Positions 21,515 to 34,196 are shown, numbered from the stretch's first letter. The stretch: DNA of 64,000 nt from Limonium bicolor (GCA_023374045.1 CM041776.1:350795636-350859635); one strand, 5' to 3'. Notes: generated by a model not told the origin, from the letters alone. Numbers and translations: made by a program.

Positions 21515-24500
21515 AATATTTATCACTCATACACATAACATGTCTTAGCATGTATAACAAACAGAAATACCTTTTCCATCTCTCCATGGGCTCCAATCCC
21601 ATGTTGAGTACATATACACTGTGACCCCGCAGAACCCGGTCGCGATGGACACCTTTTGGTCCCCGTTTCTTTTGGGAGGTCAAATAATCACATACATTTT
21701 TAAAATATACTTCTCATGTCACCGGTCCGAAGACAAAGGCTCATAAGTCCTCAGCTCGTGAGCAAGTACTACAAAATATTCTTACTAGGTTAAGTGTATA
21801 AGAGAATCCTTTATTCAAAAATTTAATCGACTGTTTTAGAAATACCAATTGAAAAATTCTTTTTGAAAACGTGACACAACTCCAAGTTCAGTTTATGCTC
21901 TTTGCATCTTTCTTAACGTGGTTTTTGACCACTTACCGGGAGCTTCTAGAGTCATCCAACCCTTATGTGATCAGCATCAGTGTTGAACTATCTTTCCACC
22001 CAATTTGTGTTCGGCTTCCCTTGATCTCATGATAATCAAGTTTCACCTCCCACTTCATTTTCAACCAACAACTAATTCAAGCATATCCCATTTTCTATCT
22101 TTAAATCCTTCTAGTCATAATCATTCATCCTCCAAGGGAAGAACTCCGTCTATCAATCATCACCCAAATCCAACTTAATTCAAGTTACCTAGGGAATTTA
22201 ATTCTCACTAGGTTCTATGTCGGTCTCATACCCCTTCAAATCACAACATTGTATATATATTCATATTTTTTATCAAAATACAATACATGGTTTACATTTA
22301 TGCACCGTCGGGGTTTTAGTTCCCCGGGAGTTTCTTTGCTCCCTTCCACTTGTACTCTCACACACCACTGTTAACAAAATAAACACACTTCCCACAATGG
22401 TATTTGCATCTTCTGTGCGCAATTACCACAATTTAACCATAAATGAATGCGTATGTTTGTATAACACACGCGCCAACCATCATAACAAATTATTTTTGTG
22501 CAATGCACAACATAGTTCACGTACACTTGTACGGTAAAACACACTAAGCGGCTTTGCGCTCTACCCCCCTTAAGAGGGATTACGCCCACGTAATCAATCA
22601 CTAAACATTGGTTTAAAATGTTCTGCCGTCGTGAAGTACTTTAACTTCCCCGCGGTCTGCTATACAATATGTTCTGGTTAGAGGATCTTAACCACATTAG
22701 CGGTTTTGTCCCTAGAACCAAGAATTCTCTTTGGAGTTTATCTAACTCATAACCGATTTCGGTCCTGGCCTGTGAGGCTTCTAGGCATTGCTAACTAGCC
22801 ATTCATTCATATTCACAATGTATATTCAGTATCTGATGCAGGGCTACTGGCCTCTGTTGCGCAACTGATAATTATAGGGCTAGTTTGCCCCATTCGTTAC
22901 TGTTACTTTATTGTACATCTCCAATGTATTACCCTTCTTAGTAATAATGGTTTCTCAACCGACACATGGTATCTCTTACCCTGAGCGAATTCGGTGAGTT
23001 TCAACACTTCCCATCCACTTCTCCAATAACTTACTGTAAACTGCTATGTATTTCACAATGATTGACTTGCTTCTACCGACTTATTGTCGGTTGAGATTGA
23101 GCTACTACCTAATGTGTAGTGCTCTCTCGGTTATTTCCCACACTGGGTATTTTCATACCGACATTTGGTATTTAGTGCCAGTGTTATCACTTATTCTTAA
23201 TCATACCTCCACATTTGGTTTCGTACAAGTACTCTTCCATTGGTATGACCTTGCATTTCTTATGCATTGATCATTATAGTATTATAGGTTTCTTCCTACA
23301 TCCACCACAATTAACATTTCCCAAATCCTAGCTATCCCACTTGATCATTACTGCGCAAGTGCATACCAAAACACTCAGTCATACAGAGTGCAGAGGCGTA
23401 AACTCTTGACAGTAAATCTCTTATGCGATTGCCATAGGAATTTTCACTGTGTTTCACTGAAATTTTATCACATAACACTTGCTTCCGGCTTACTGCTCGG
23501 TTCCTTTGCTATCGCTTACTGTTGTACCTCCACTGGGGGTTAACTCATACTCTGCTCACTCACCATTTTATCATCTAACAATACTCATACAAGGTCGCTT
23601 ATTGCGCACCGTATCCTTACTCATTATAAATCAACTTATACTGCATCCGCTATTATATTAGCTTCCGCTATTACACTAGGTTTATCTGGCCACTTATTTG
23701 GCTGATTTTTGAATATACAATTTTTTTGAGCCTTTATGTTCCTTGAGCGTTGTTCGCTACACATTCGCTCACACCTATGGGGTTGCTATCAGACTTAACT
23801 CTTCCTTTCTACACAACTGGTTACAAACATTTTCCTTTCGTATAGTATCATTCAAATCACTCTTGGGTAACAACAATATGGTTAATCCTGACATATCTCT
23901 TGAACTTGGTTCACCTAACTACCGCTCCTGCGGTTTCACAATATCGAGAGGTATCCCCACTCTTAATGCAGTGGTTCGTTCTCCGCTCTATTTCCTTGTG
24001 TAACATATACTTCTGCAACCGATCACATTTACATAACAAAGTTTTTGTGGCTTATAAGCCTTACGGTCACGATTCCTTCCAAGTTGTCTCTTTGGCAACT
24101 TAGGGTCTTACTGTTAAGTAGGTTATCTTCAGTGTTTAATCCGAGTATTTGTTTCAACTCTTGTGTTTCAATTATATTGCTTCATCCAACAATGTTTAAT
24201 CCAAATACTCCTCAAGGATTGCTCCTGGGTGTTATTAAAATATGCCATTACATTTGGCTTGCACTTATTGGTATATTCCGTTAGCCACGCCGCTTGCGTT
24301 CTTAACTGGCTTTTTATCTCCTTCTGTGAAGATCAACATTTCCTGGTAGTGTAGGTACTCATTCTGGGAGTTTCATCCCGTTCATTGCACGCTAATGTGT
24401 CCACATCAGGCATCTGCCTTGCCATGCATAGGCTGGGTCTCCGTTCTAGCTATCATGTTTTTCCCTGAGGATCCTTAAGACATATACGACGTCTTTACAT

Positions 24501-26096
24501 TACAGTTAGTGCACTTCGCACCTCCTGACTCTTAAACATTTCCTTGAAAGGAATTCACTAATCCTTTTAGTCTCGTTAACTTAACTGAGTTCCTTAACTT
24601 CAACCATTCATGGTAATCCTTAGCTCTTGTTTGATTTATACTGCTGACCGTAGTACGGAGTCGACTACTTCCCGTGTTTCGGACTCTACTCGTATACATA
24701 TTGGGGTATCATACTGATACATTGCTACTTACCCAACTAACCTATAAGTAGGTCTGTCAGGCCCACATGCTCCTATCGGAGTGCGGTCGTCCCACAACAC
24801 AGTTGGTACACTCGTAGTGTCCGTCACACGCCTAGGCGAAGTATTCTGTTGTCAACTCCCTTGTATTGTCCCGCGACAATATATATTCTGTGCTTCCCGA
24901 ACTTAATCAAGGGAAAGTCTATCAACCGTTGTATCATTATAAACTCCTTCCATTCCCTCGGGTTACTACCCTTGGGTCTACCGGTTCCCGTCCGGTTGCT
25001 CGAAAGTAAACTGGTGTAACTTACCTACTTGTGGCGCTGAGGCCGCTATAGGTCCGCTGGTTTAGTTTAAAAAGGTTTGAAACAAAATGGTTTGAAAGAA
25101 AATTTTGGTTTTGAAAGAAAAGAGTTTGGAATAAATCTGAGTTTGAAAGAAAAATTCTCATGGTTCCACAACATCTTCTTGCTTTAGCCAAGTCTAGTTT
25201 CTTGCTGACTGGTGTATTTCCATTTACAAAGGTTAGGCTGTTAAGCCCTCCCACAGTTATGATGACCTCCTTTAACTTCATGGTGCTTTACTAAGCACTA
25301 GCAGTTGCTAAAACTTCCCGAACAGCCCTGTTATAGCAGCACTTGCCATGGCAAGTGCGCCATGCTAACTGGCTATCGGTTAAACACACACACCGGTTGT
25401 GTCTTTGTTCTTACCCGCACTGTCACAAGTGGCCTTGTTGGCCCTTATTTGTTCTTACCGTCTTGACAATAAATCTTCTAAGTACTTCTCGCCGTCTCCA
25501 CATGATAACCATTAACTGGGGTGTTTCCCATTCTGGGAGACCTCCCCCTTTTTTTTAATATTGTATCCTCCTCGTACTACGTTGTCGTTCCTTAATCGGT
25601 TGATATCCGTTGGTGTGTCATTTAACAGCGGCCCGTAGACACTCGTCTCGGGTTTTATTACATTCTTGCCTGTTGCACGGTCGTGTGTTGCAAGCTGGTT
25701 TCTCGACTGCTCGGCATGTCGACCCAGGTTGCCGGAAATTCTATTCTTTATACACAAGATTCTTCATTCTTCGTTTAATACGGTTAGCATTGTTCAGATG
25801 GAACCGTCTCCGGGATTCCAGTTTTGGGATCTACCGTATGACAGGTTCTCCGTACCAGAGTACTTAATAACAGCCAGATCGGGTTTCCCGAGTATGAGAG
25901 GACTTTCATCTCTCTGGCGTTGTTTCCCAGTTATAAAACAGGGATTGTGGAGGGCGGGAAGGATATGTAGGTTTCCAGTATTCACTGGTAGTTCCTAACT
26001 AGCGTATCTCACGCTATCACTCAACCCTAACCCAAAGTACTAAAATCTTAACTCGGTACTTCCTAAGCTCGGTAATTCAGTCATCAGAGCGATACT

Positions 26097-26110
26097 TCGC
26101 TCTGATACCA
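26097..26110 (-). other. Primer-binding site of B (tRNA-Met type)
   Basis: The minus strand reads tggtatcagagcga, five bases from the LTR end. It overlaps a perfect 24-nt stem-loop (26083-26106, 10-bp stem, loop from ATACTT/AGTA region). Confidence 0.9.
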
Positions 26111-26115
26111 CTTTT

Positions 26116-29100
26116 TGTAACACCCCATCCAACAACATACACATAACAACTGCAGCGGAAATATACTACTCACATAACTTAACTGTTTGTTACACGCGTT
26201 AACCACCCACGTGGCTAACAAGGCTATACATTACATTGTACGGTCTGATGGACTAGATTCCCGAGCACTACACATTTTCCCTTCCATTTACACAAAATAC
26301 AATACCGTCCAACTGTACCGAGTATTTACAAACTAATGCCGATAACAATTTCGGTCTTACTACACCTACTGCTATACAACTGAATGATACCCATGTACAA
26401 CACTACCCCGTCCTACTCTCGAACGGCTTCCAGCTCTCTATACCTGAAATAGAAAAGAAGAAAAGGGTGGCCCCCAAGGGGCTCAGCACCTTTGCTGGTA
26501 TGGTAATCCCGCAGCCCATATGCTACCGGGCCACGCACAACTAATTGTCGTCTTAGCATGCGATTGATTATATTTAAATCATGCATGCAACTGTAAACAC
26601 ACAACACAAACATTTCGCCTCAATGGGCTCAACAAACGGATAATACATCCTTACTTGATAAGTCACTCATGGTATTCATTATCCCTAGAGTGTTCCTCCT
26701 CTAATGGAGCTACTTCCTTATAGACGACACTACCCAATAATCGGGTTATCCTCAAACGCCTCTTATCACAAACTTGGATTCATTTCCATGATCCACACAC
26801 TCCATATTTATAATATATTTCTCACATAACAATACATAACAGCTCCCTTCACGTTTCCACGTGCACATGGTAACATCGCAACAGGAATTGCTTTACAACA
26901 ACATCACATAACATAACGGGAACGGTCCTCTTAACCGACCCAAACATAGTTAATTCACTGGTGAGCCTAGAGAATGGTGTCACCCTCATGGTAAGCTCGT
27001 TATACAACAACAACAACACTCATTACGGTCCTAATAGATGGACGAGTAACTTAAGTTAAGATGGTTCGGGTTTGGAGGCCCGAACACACCACACAAACAC
27101 ATGTTCCCCCTAAACCGATCTTAAGTCAGAATAGCTAAGCTTTGGAATAAGCTAATGGGAGATCATAACCCGTGAGGGAAACAACCATAACAAAGAGAAG
27201 GGTAAGGCTAAAAAGGATACCCTCTCCCAAACAACGCGCGACCGGCCATACCGGATTCCTCACCACTGTTAGTACATACTTACTTTTAGATATTAGTTAG
27301 GACACCATTATGGAGTCTATCACTTCTACACACCTTACAATATTACAACTGGGTTAAACACACAAGGGAGATCCCTACATTCACATACACAAACATCACA
27401 TAATCAACTCACGCATAGCCATGGTTAGAACGTCCCATGGTTCGGGTCATTTAATCCGAATACCGAACTCTCATGTAATCCTAGACTCAGTTAACTAAGG
27501 TTAACACTTCCGGGGTTAAACGGTATCGGAGTTGAACACGCCACATAAATGAATTACTGAAAACTCATTACATGTTTTTCTTACAACGTGGCAAACATAC
27601 AGAAAAACATTGGCATACAAGCCGGTGTAATCCGGTAGGACACAGGTTGCAAGAAAACCATACCTGTCACCGGAGTCCACTCTATCATGTCCATTTACGT
27701 TCCTCGAACAATTCTCGAACAACTGGTAACATTCAAGTTGTTTTCATTAACATTGGGGGTTACATGTTTGTGTAATATCGAATAACCATGATTAACCCCA
27801 TAAATTAATTAAATAACTTCACATTTATCTTCTTTTACTTTCACATTGTAGCACAACTTTTCACCCACTCAATCATCATTATAACTCACTTAACATGTCC
27901 TTAACAACCTCATGACATCATTAACCATCAATCCCCATCATTACACATCATTTCCATACCTTAAACACCCTCTTTGGTCAAAACAGCACCTTGTCCGAAC
28001 TTGTGTCCGGACTTCTCAAGTTCGGACACCGTTCGAGACTCTAAGGGTGCAAACTGGTGAACGTCCGAACTTGCGTCCGGACTTCCCAAGTTCGGACGCC
28101 TTCGAAGCCAAACCAGAGAATAAAAGGTGTGTTCGAACTTCCCATATTCGGACGTAGTTCGGACATCAGTCGAAGATCAGAAAACCTACGCGTACACAGA
28201 GCACGTCCGAACGTCCAAGTTCGGACGGTAGTTCGGACGGGCCAGAACTTCACTTTCCAAGTCTTGTTTCACCTCTTATCTTCATCCATTGATTACCCAA
28301 GCTTCATACATGAACTTAGGCATATTCTAATACTAAAATATCACTTTGATTCACCTTAAAACATTATCCAACTTGTTACTCAATCTTCTTATCAAATCTC
28401 TTAACACTTGTAACATTTCCTTTTGGTTTTCCAAGTGGTGTTTCACCTTAAATGACCACTACACTAAAATGCTTCCTCACCTTCAAACATCATCTCCCAA
28501 GCATCTCCTCTTACTAACCAAATCCTCTTTTCACAACTTCTTGAATTCCTTTCTCAAAACCTTATTCAAACATCATTCCCTCCTTATGCAACAACATTGC
28601 CTAAACCTTAAACAAACTTCTCCAAGACTTAATACATCCTAAGAACACCCATGGATTAATAAATTTCCAAGATAATGCCTAAATCCTTGTAGCACTCTAG
28701 AACACCTTAATGCATGTTTTTCCTTAGTGAAACATTTACTCATTCCTAACAATTCCTAGTTCACCAAAATTCATTTAAGCACTTAAAACTCCTTATACAT
28801 TTTACAAATTTTGCCATGGGTTATCTTAGCACATCATCATTCCAAAGCTCATAGTTTTCACCATTAAACACTCAAGAACACCTAAATCCATCAAGACACC
28901 ATCACACACAAGACTTCACCAAATTTACACTACATCACAATACAGTGCACAATTTAAATTGCTTGGCACTTAGGCCCTTAAATAACATGGCTCTTAGGCC
29001 CTTAAATTGCATAAACCATAAACACTGAATTTCCCACATAAATAATGCCTTTGACCTGCAAATGCACTCAACATTACATATGTCCTTTTACTAGTCTCCT

Positions 29101-30407
29101 TGAGAACTTTTCACCTAGTCCTTTACCATTAGCTCCTTAGGTAGTTTTAACAAGCATTATAAGCTCATTTCTCCTAAGGCATTAAACCACATTGAGATAG
29201 TATATTTACCTCTTTTCCACACAAACTTCTTTCTTGTTTCCTTATAAAACCGGTAAGGTATTTGATTCCTTGTCAACTACTACACAATATACAAACATTG
29301 AAATGAGTATACAAGCTTTAAGCTTCATCTCATTGTAAACCCTAGGTTTACATTGTTTCAAAAACATTAATGTAGTTGTTTTACCTTGATCTTTGAAGAG
29401 AGTTTGAATACCTATGAAGAGAGGACTCCACCTAGTCCATGAAAGGTTGGAATGAAGCTAGAACAAAGTCACACCAAGAGCACCATTAATGTGCAATTTC
29501 GGTCAAGGCAAAAACATGAAGGAAACTTGATTTTCTTTGAGATTCCTTACCTAGAAGCAAAGGAGAGTAATAATATGTAGAAACACAAGCTCAAGCTCCA
29601 TCAATGGTGGAACTCCATGGCACCGAAATGGTGGTCTTGGAATTTTGAGAAGATAGGAATGAAGAGCTTGATGAGAGGAAGAGAATGGTGGTGTTTGTTT
29701 TTGATTTGGTTAAGTGAGCTAGGTTTTACAAGTGGTCAAAGATGGAGTCTTGGTGGTACCATTGCAAATCGTAGAAGAGCAGCAAGAAGAGGGGTTGAAG
29801 AAGAATGGAACCGTGTGAAATGAGAAAGAAATGAGAGAATGAAGATAAACTTTGCTTTTTGAAGATATTTGTTCTTATAAAGCAAATAGTACATTAATTA
29901 GTCATTCTTTCTTTTCTTAGTAAATTAACAAGAGAGTGGTGAGTCACACACTTAAGAAAACCGGCCCCCTTTATTACATAAGGGTACTTTAGTCTTTATT
30001 TGTCAATTTAATTACTTATGATAACATATGTCACAAACTAGCTTATAAAATCACTATTCACAAAAAAGGCACATAGAAGTGAAAATTTTGATTTCCTATT
30101 GATATAGACATCCAAATGTGATACTATATAGTACACATATATATTTAAGAGTAATGATGGACATTTAGCCACTCAAAACTCATTTACAAGACAATTTTTC
30201 AAAAATGTGCTTTAAGACTCCTTAAAGCACTTTTTGTGTCTTAACTTATTTTCAAGCTTGGTTTTCTTTGGTAATTGGTTTAATATGTTCATTAACATAT
30301 TTATAAGATATAGGTATGACCATTAGGTCTTATACAAATTTATCCCAAGCTTAGAGCACATTTTAGCCCTTAGATACCATATTTAAACATTTAAACAACA
30401 TACCAAG
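26116..30407 (-). repeat. 5' LTR of B, start truncated
   Basis: Matches 16862-21187 and stops at ccaag (30402-30406), about 17 bp short of the full LTR start seen at 21204. The first ~350 bp at its left end (26120-26460) carries many single-base losses relative to the other copies. Contains palindrome array 27990-28242 and G-box 26208-26213. Frame 29617-29823 mirrors 20400-20600 and is not a supported gene. Confidence 0.88.
27990..28242 (-). repeat. Palindrome array in B 5' LTR
   Basis: Same four TCCGAAC...GTTCGGA units as 18768-19022, with small sequence differences (for example gtgtccggacttctcaag here versus gtgtccagacttctcaag there). Confidence 0.85.
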
Positions 30408-31454
30408 TACTGTGTATACTGGTCAAAGTGCCATAAGGGTTCATCCCATCAGTGCATAAACCAAGTCTTAAGTTCCTTGGGTCTGTACCGAATTGAGGGT
30501 ATATTCTGTCAATGTTTATCCATTGTGGTGAATCGGCTGGATGTCTCAATTTACCATCATCCTTTCTATGGGTAGCATGCCATCGGAGGTTCTCAGCATC
30601 TTTCTGAACTGCAAACAAACGTCTGAATCGGGAATTATCGGTAGATACCACAACACCTTCGCAGGAGAACCCACGTTAGTGCTTATTTGGTTTCTGTCAC
30701 CCTTTTTTACATAGCGTGATTCCCCACATTCAGAGCAATGGTCATCCAACTCATTCTCCTTCCAATACAACATACACCCATTTGGACAAGCATGTATTTT
30801 TTTATATTCCATACCCATCGGACACATTAACTTCTTTGCCTCATAAGTTGTTGTGGGTATCGCATTGTCCTTTGGTAGTACATCCTTCAGCTGTTGTAAA
30901 AGATCTGTAAAACTGACATCACTCCATCCATGTCTTGCCTTTAGATTGAATAGTTTTAAGACAACGCTCAATTTGTTTTGCTTTTGCATATCACATCCAC
31001 TGTACAACGGTTCCTTTGATGCTTGCATCAGATTTTCGAATGTTTTGGGTTTGTTGGAAAAATGTTGTTCAACATCTTCCATCATCGCATTAAGGTCCTC
31101 CTGATCATCTGAATCACTACCTAGTGAATCATCTTGAGTATCCCCAAAATCGTGTGAAGCATCCATTTCTGATTGTTCTGCAACGACGTTATCAGCACAT
31201 TCAAACACTTGTACTGAATGTTGACAATGCAGTATTGTTATGGCTTCATAATCATCTGTAAACCCTCTGCGAATCAGATGATCCTTAATCTTGTCCACAC
31301 TCGGTATTTGAAGTCGTTCTTGCAATCGACACAAGGACATCGAATATCCCTTATCCCTTGGTTTAAGATTGTCAACAAGGACTTTGCAAAATTTATTGAC
31401 CTCTTCTAGGTACTTGATGTCCAATCTGTCACTGTACATCACTGAGCGCTCCAT
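30407..31454 (-). pseudogene. tnp2 (TNPD-like CACTA transposase), N-terminal half
   Basis: Transposase family tnp2 (Transposase_21-like), the CACTA enzyme that cuts at element ends. ATG at 31454 (MERSVMYSDRL); a GTG-started extension reaches 31496. Order: a degenerate transposase-associated region (KIKDHLIRRGF), an acidic stretch, KLFNLKARHGWSDVSFTDLL, YKKIHACPNGCMLYW, HCSECGESRY, WYLPIIP, then after a one-base frameshift near 30633 the conserved LFAVQKDAENLRWH, RHPADSPQW and GTDPRNLRLGLCTDGMNPYG. Similarity stops at IHSTW where B begins. The catalytic centre is lost, so the gene is dead. Confidence 0.9.
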
Positions 31455-31546
31455 CTCCTTTTTCAACACACACCAGATGTCGTGAACTCGTTCCACTGAT
31501 CTCCACTTTTTTTTTTACAGATTTAACAACCTAAACCTATCCATTC

Positions 31547-31783
31547 ACCTTCGATCTCACCTAGGAACAAGTTAATAACATACAGTAGTTCAGTGATAAT
31601 TTCGGCAGCATTACCCTACAGTTCTCCTAGTGTAGATATATATATATATATATATATATATGAATGTTTCAGTTCACATATATATATGTACACTAGAAGA
31701 ACACTACGGTAATGTTGCTGAAATTATCACTGAACTACTGTATATTATTAACTCATTCACACCTAGATGGTGAGATCAAAGGT
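31547..31783. repeat. 237-bp foldback with a central TA run in the CACTA leader
   Basis: Arms from accttcgatctcacc (31547) and ggtgagatcaaaggt (31769-31783) pair for about 100 bp each with few mismatches, around a (TA)n core near 31638-31690. On either side of the core the arms begin with CACTAGgAGAAC and CACTAGaAGAAC, facing away from each other. It lies just upstream of the tnp2 coding region. Confidence 0.85.
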
Positions 31784-33294
31784 CATTGGACAGTCCCAAC
31801 AGGGACTATCTAAGACATACCTCTATCAGGTAAATTTCAGACAGATAATTCTATGTTTGAATTGATTTTCCATTGTTTTAATAGAAAAACAAAAATAAAT
31901 TGAAACGTTTTAAATACCAACCTGATGAGTACTGGATGGTCAGCGCGAACAGCACAAGATAGAGAAGAGACAAGTAGACAGATGTTCTTGCATGTAGTAT
32001 ATGACACCTATTCACTGAAATAATAATAAGGTTTTAATTTTATAAAAACTTGAATAATTGAACATATTAAACAAACAATGGAATTAGAATCAGCTTAAAT
32101 TCTGGAAAAATTTGGCATGACCTTTGCGTATTTTTAGACACTCCACATTTTTTAAGGCAGAAACAAACACAGTAGCAGCAATAACATTTATTCTCCGCAA
32201 ACCATACGAATTATTATCAGACAGACAAGTATATAATAATATATGATCAGTGAACAAAAACAACCACCCATTTCAACTTAATCTCACATTTCACAACACT
32301 ATACAAATATATATTCTAGTGATTGCAGAAACAAGTAGAATTTAGTACAACGTTTATTCGTGACAATATATAAGTATTTGTTTCTAAAATCATATCAGAA
32401 ACGCAAGTGTTTTACCGTGGGTTCTGATCAGGCAAACGGTGGCAGAGGTTGACAGCAGCAGATGGTGCGACACCTATTTAATGAAATTAGAATATAGGTT
32501 TTAATTTGAAAAAATATGAATAATTGAACAAATAACCAAACGATATATTTTGAATAAACCATGTTATTGAAACATTTTTAAAAAACTAACCTAATGAGTA
32601 AGGATGATCAACTCACAAATGTGATGGAAGAGGGATTGTTAAACCGTAGTAACCTATCAATAAAAGTAGAATAAGGTTAAATTCTGGAAAAAAATTGGCA
32701 TGACCATTGCGTTTTTTTTAGATACTCCACATTTTTTCGGCAAAAACAAACACAATACAAGTACAACAAAATTAAGAATATGCAACAATTATAACACCCG
32801 CAAGAATAATAGCAACAAACAGCAACACTTACAACAATATAATACACCACCAACAATAATACGGATAGATAACTTCACAAAACAGCCATCGTAACTCCAA
32901 TGCTTACACAATGGTTATCCAAGCAAATAATGTAATATTTCCACTTCAATCTACGCAGTCGCCAAATAAACCTCAAACCAAATTTGTCTTCATATGAACC
33001 TCAAACTCATATATCATTGTATATGAGTAAGTCGACCTGATTTGGCATAACCAAAAACACAATTCAACCCGATATATGTTTTCAGATCTCGTATGTTGAC
33101 ATGTAGCTTCTCAAAGCTTTTGTTATGTTTTTTTGCGAGTTGCATAATGTAATTCCAAAACACAATATTCACATAATGATATGTAAGTTATAACTTATAA
33201 AGATAAAGTAGCTAAAACCATCATCATGAGTTAAACAAAGAGATGAAATCGATTACATTAATCAAAACTATAACATATATAGTAAATAATTACC
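31784..33294 (-). other. AT-rich leader/intron region of tnp2 with a degenerate direct repeat
   Basis: No gene seen. Blocks repeat directly: ggcatgacctttgcg...ctccacattttt near 32116-32160 recurs near 32696-32735, and gacacctatt...ataggttttaatt near 32008-32040 recurs near 32468-32505. A donor-like gtaattattt on the minus strand at 33293 suggests this is largely intron following the GC-rich leader exon. Confidence 0.55.
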
Positions 33295-33700
33295 GGTGGG
33301 ATGTTGATGGAGCGGCTCGTGTCGATACAGAGGAGTGGGGGGGTTCCACTAGCGGCGTGTCGACACCAGAGAGGAGGGCGGTGGAGCTGGAGGCTGTCGA
33401 CACCAGAGGAGGGCGGTGGAGCTGGAGGCTGTCGACACCAGAGGAGGGCGGTGGAGGGCTTGCCGCGACCGGAAGAACGGTGACGGGGCGGGGAGGCGCG
33501 GTGGAGCTACGGGGCGGTGGAGGAGCTCAAATGGGTTGCCTTGTTGTCGCCGCGACCGGAAGAAGAGAGGCGGAGTGGGGCGGTGGAGTCGAAGACGGTG
33601 GAGGGGGTGGTGGCTAGACGGCACGGGAGTTCGGGGAAATCGCCAGAGAAGAGAACGCGGGAGGAAGAAGAAAGAGGAAGAAGAAAAGGTCGGGTTTTTA
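33294..33700 (-). promoter_or_regulatory. GC-rich leader block of the CACTA element
   Basis: A CpG-rich block of ~400 bp in AT-rich surroundings. Three direct units of 35-37 bp with gtcgacaccagaggagggcg lie at 33359-33460; cgcgaccggaagaa recurs. Its position, between subterminal repeats and tnp2, matches the GC-rich downstream control region/first exon known in maize Spm, whose methylation controls activity. The frames across it are compositional artefacts. Confidence 0.6.
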
Positions 33701-33706
33701 ATTGAA

Positions 33707-34032
33707 TGACTTTAAACGACGGTTATTATACAAACCGTCGTTTAAAACCTTTGTGATACAAGGAATAAACCACGGTTCTAAGGTAACCGTCGTTTATAAT
33801 ACGACGCCGTACCCGATAAATGACGGTTGTATATTAAACCGTGGTTTATGTATATTATATACGACGGTTAGAAACGGAACCGTCGTTTATCTTATACGGA
33901 GTTGAACTATAAACGACGGTTTCTGTAAAAACCGTCGTTTATATAGTGAGCCGTGCAACATATAGACGGTTCCTTAAATAACCGTGGTTTATAAAATTTA
34001 AACGACGGTTTCACTGATAACCGTGGTATAAA
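33707..34032. repeat. Seven subterminal palindromes of the CACTA element
   Basis: Units of the form taaacgacggtt-N8-11-aaccgtcgttta, starting near 33713, 33769, 33815, 33858, 33911, 33961 and 33999. Several carry ccacggtt/aaccgtgg on one arm. In Spm, arrays of subterminal repeats bind TNPA; this is the likely binding array. Confidence 0.85.
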
Positions 34033-34049
34033 GTCCGTCATTTAAAATC

Positions 34050-34064
34050 TTTTTTCTACTAGTG
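34050..34064 (-). other. CACTA terminal inverted repeat (right end)
   Basis: The minus strand reads cactagtagaaaaaa inward from 34064. The CACTA start and flanking subterminal repeats identify it. The 3-bp duplication would be aat at 34065-34067, but its partner is outside the window. Confidence 0.85.
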
Positions 34065-34192
34065 AATCCTCCTTCCTCAAAGTGAATACAAATACCGAAG
34101 AATATAATAAAAGAACCAACATAAAATCAATATGTTAGAAAACTCCCTTTGCGTATCAGAAATGAGCAAAAAAAAAAATCTGAGGCATAACA
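34065..34192 (-). repeat. 3' LTR of C, truncated
   Basis: On the minus strand starts tgttatgcctcag at 34192 and matches 49411-49285; the CACTA element interrupts it at 34064. Confidence 0.85.
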
Positions 34193-34196
34193 ATAT

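Larger units (their letters stand above)
21205..26115 (-). other. Non-coding interior of B
   Basis: 4.9 kb homologous to the A interior, inverted. No retroviral protein motif found in six frames. The frames at 22217-22537, 23046-23270, 23743-24003 and similar are short, overlap each other and are not conserved in A. Contains the hairpin array 21321-21514 and primer hairpin 26083-26106. Confidence 0.7.
16862..30407 (-). mobile_element. LARD-type Ty3/gypsy LTR retrotransposon B, inserted in tnp2
   Basis: Same family as A in the opposite orientation: 3' LTR at left, tRNA-Met primer site at right, non-coding interior of 4.9 kb. No gag/pol visible. No matching 5-bp TSD: left flank tgcag, right flank tactg or agtac. 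Together with the missing centre of tnp2 and the shortened 5' LTR start, this points to a deletion at the right junction after insertion. Confidence 0.85.
30407..34064 (-). mobile_element. CACTA transposon, right fragment with 5' terminus
   Basis: Carries the tnp2 5' half, an AT-rich leader with a foldback, a GC-rich block, subterminal palindromes and the terminus cactagtagaaaaa (minus strand) ending at 34064. The element is inserted in the 3' LTR of element C; its other end is left of the window. Confidence 0.88.

Noticed and set aside
31638..31662. TA run as an independent microsatellite locus
   Set aside because: It is the core of the 237-bp foldback, so it is described there.
33243..33624. 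Overlapping Gly/Arg/Pro-rich frames on both strands
   Set aside because: They arise from the GC-rich 35-bp repeat block of the CACTA leader; all frames are open by composition and none has a family motif.
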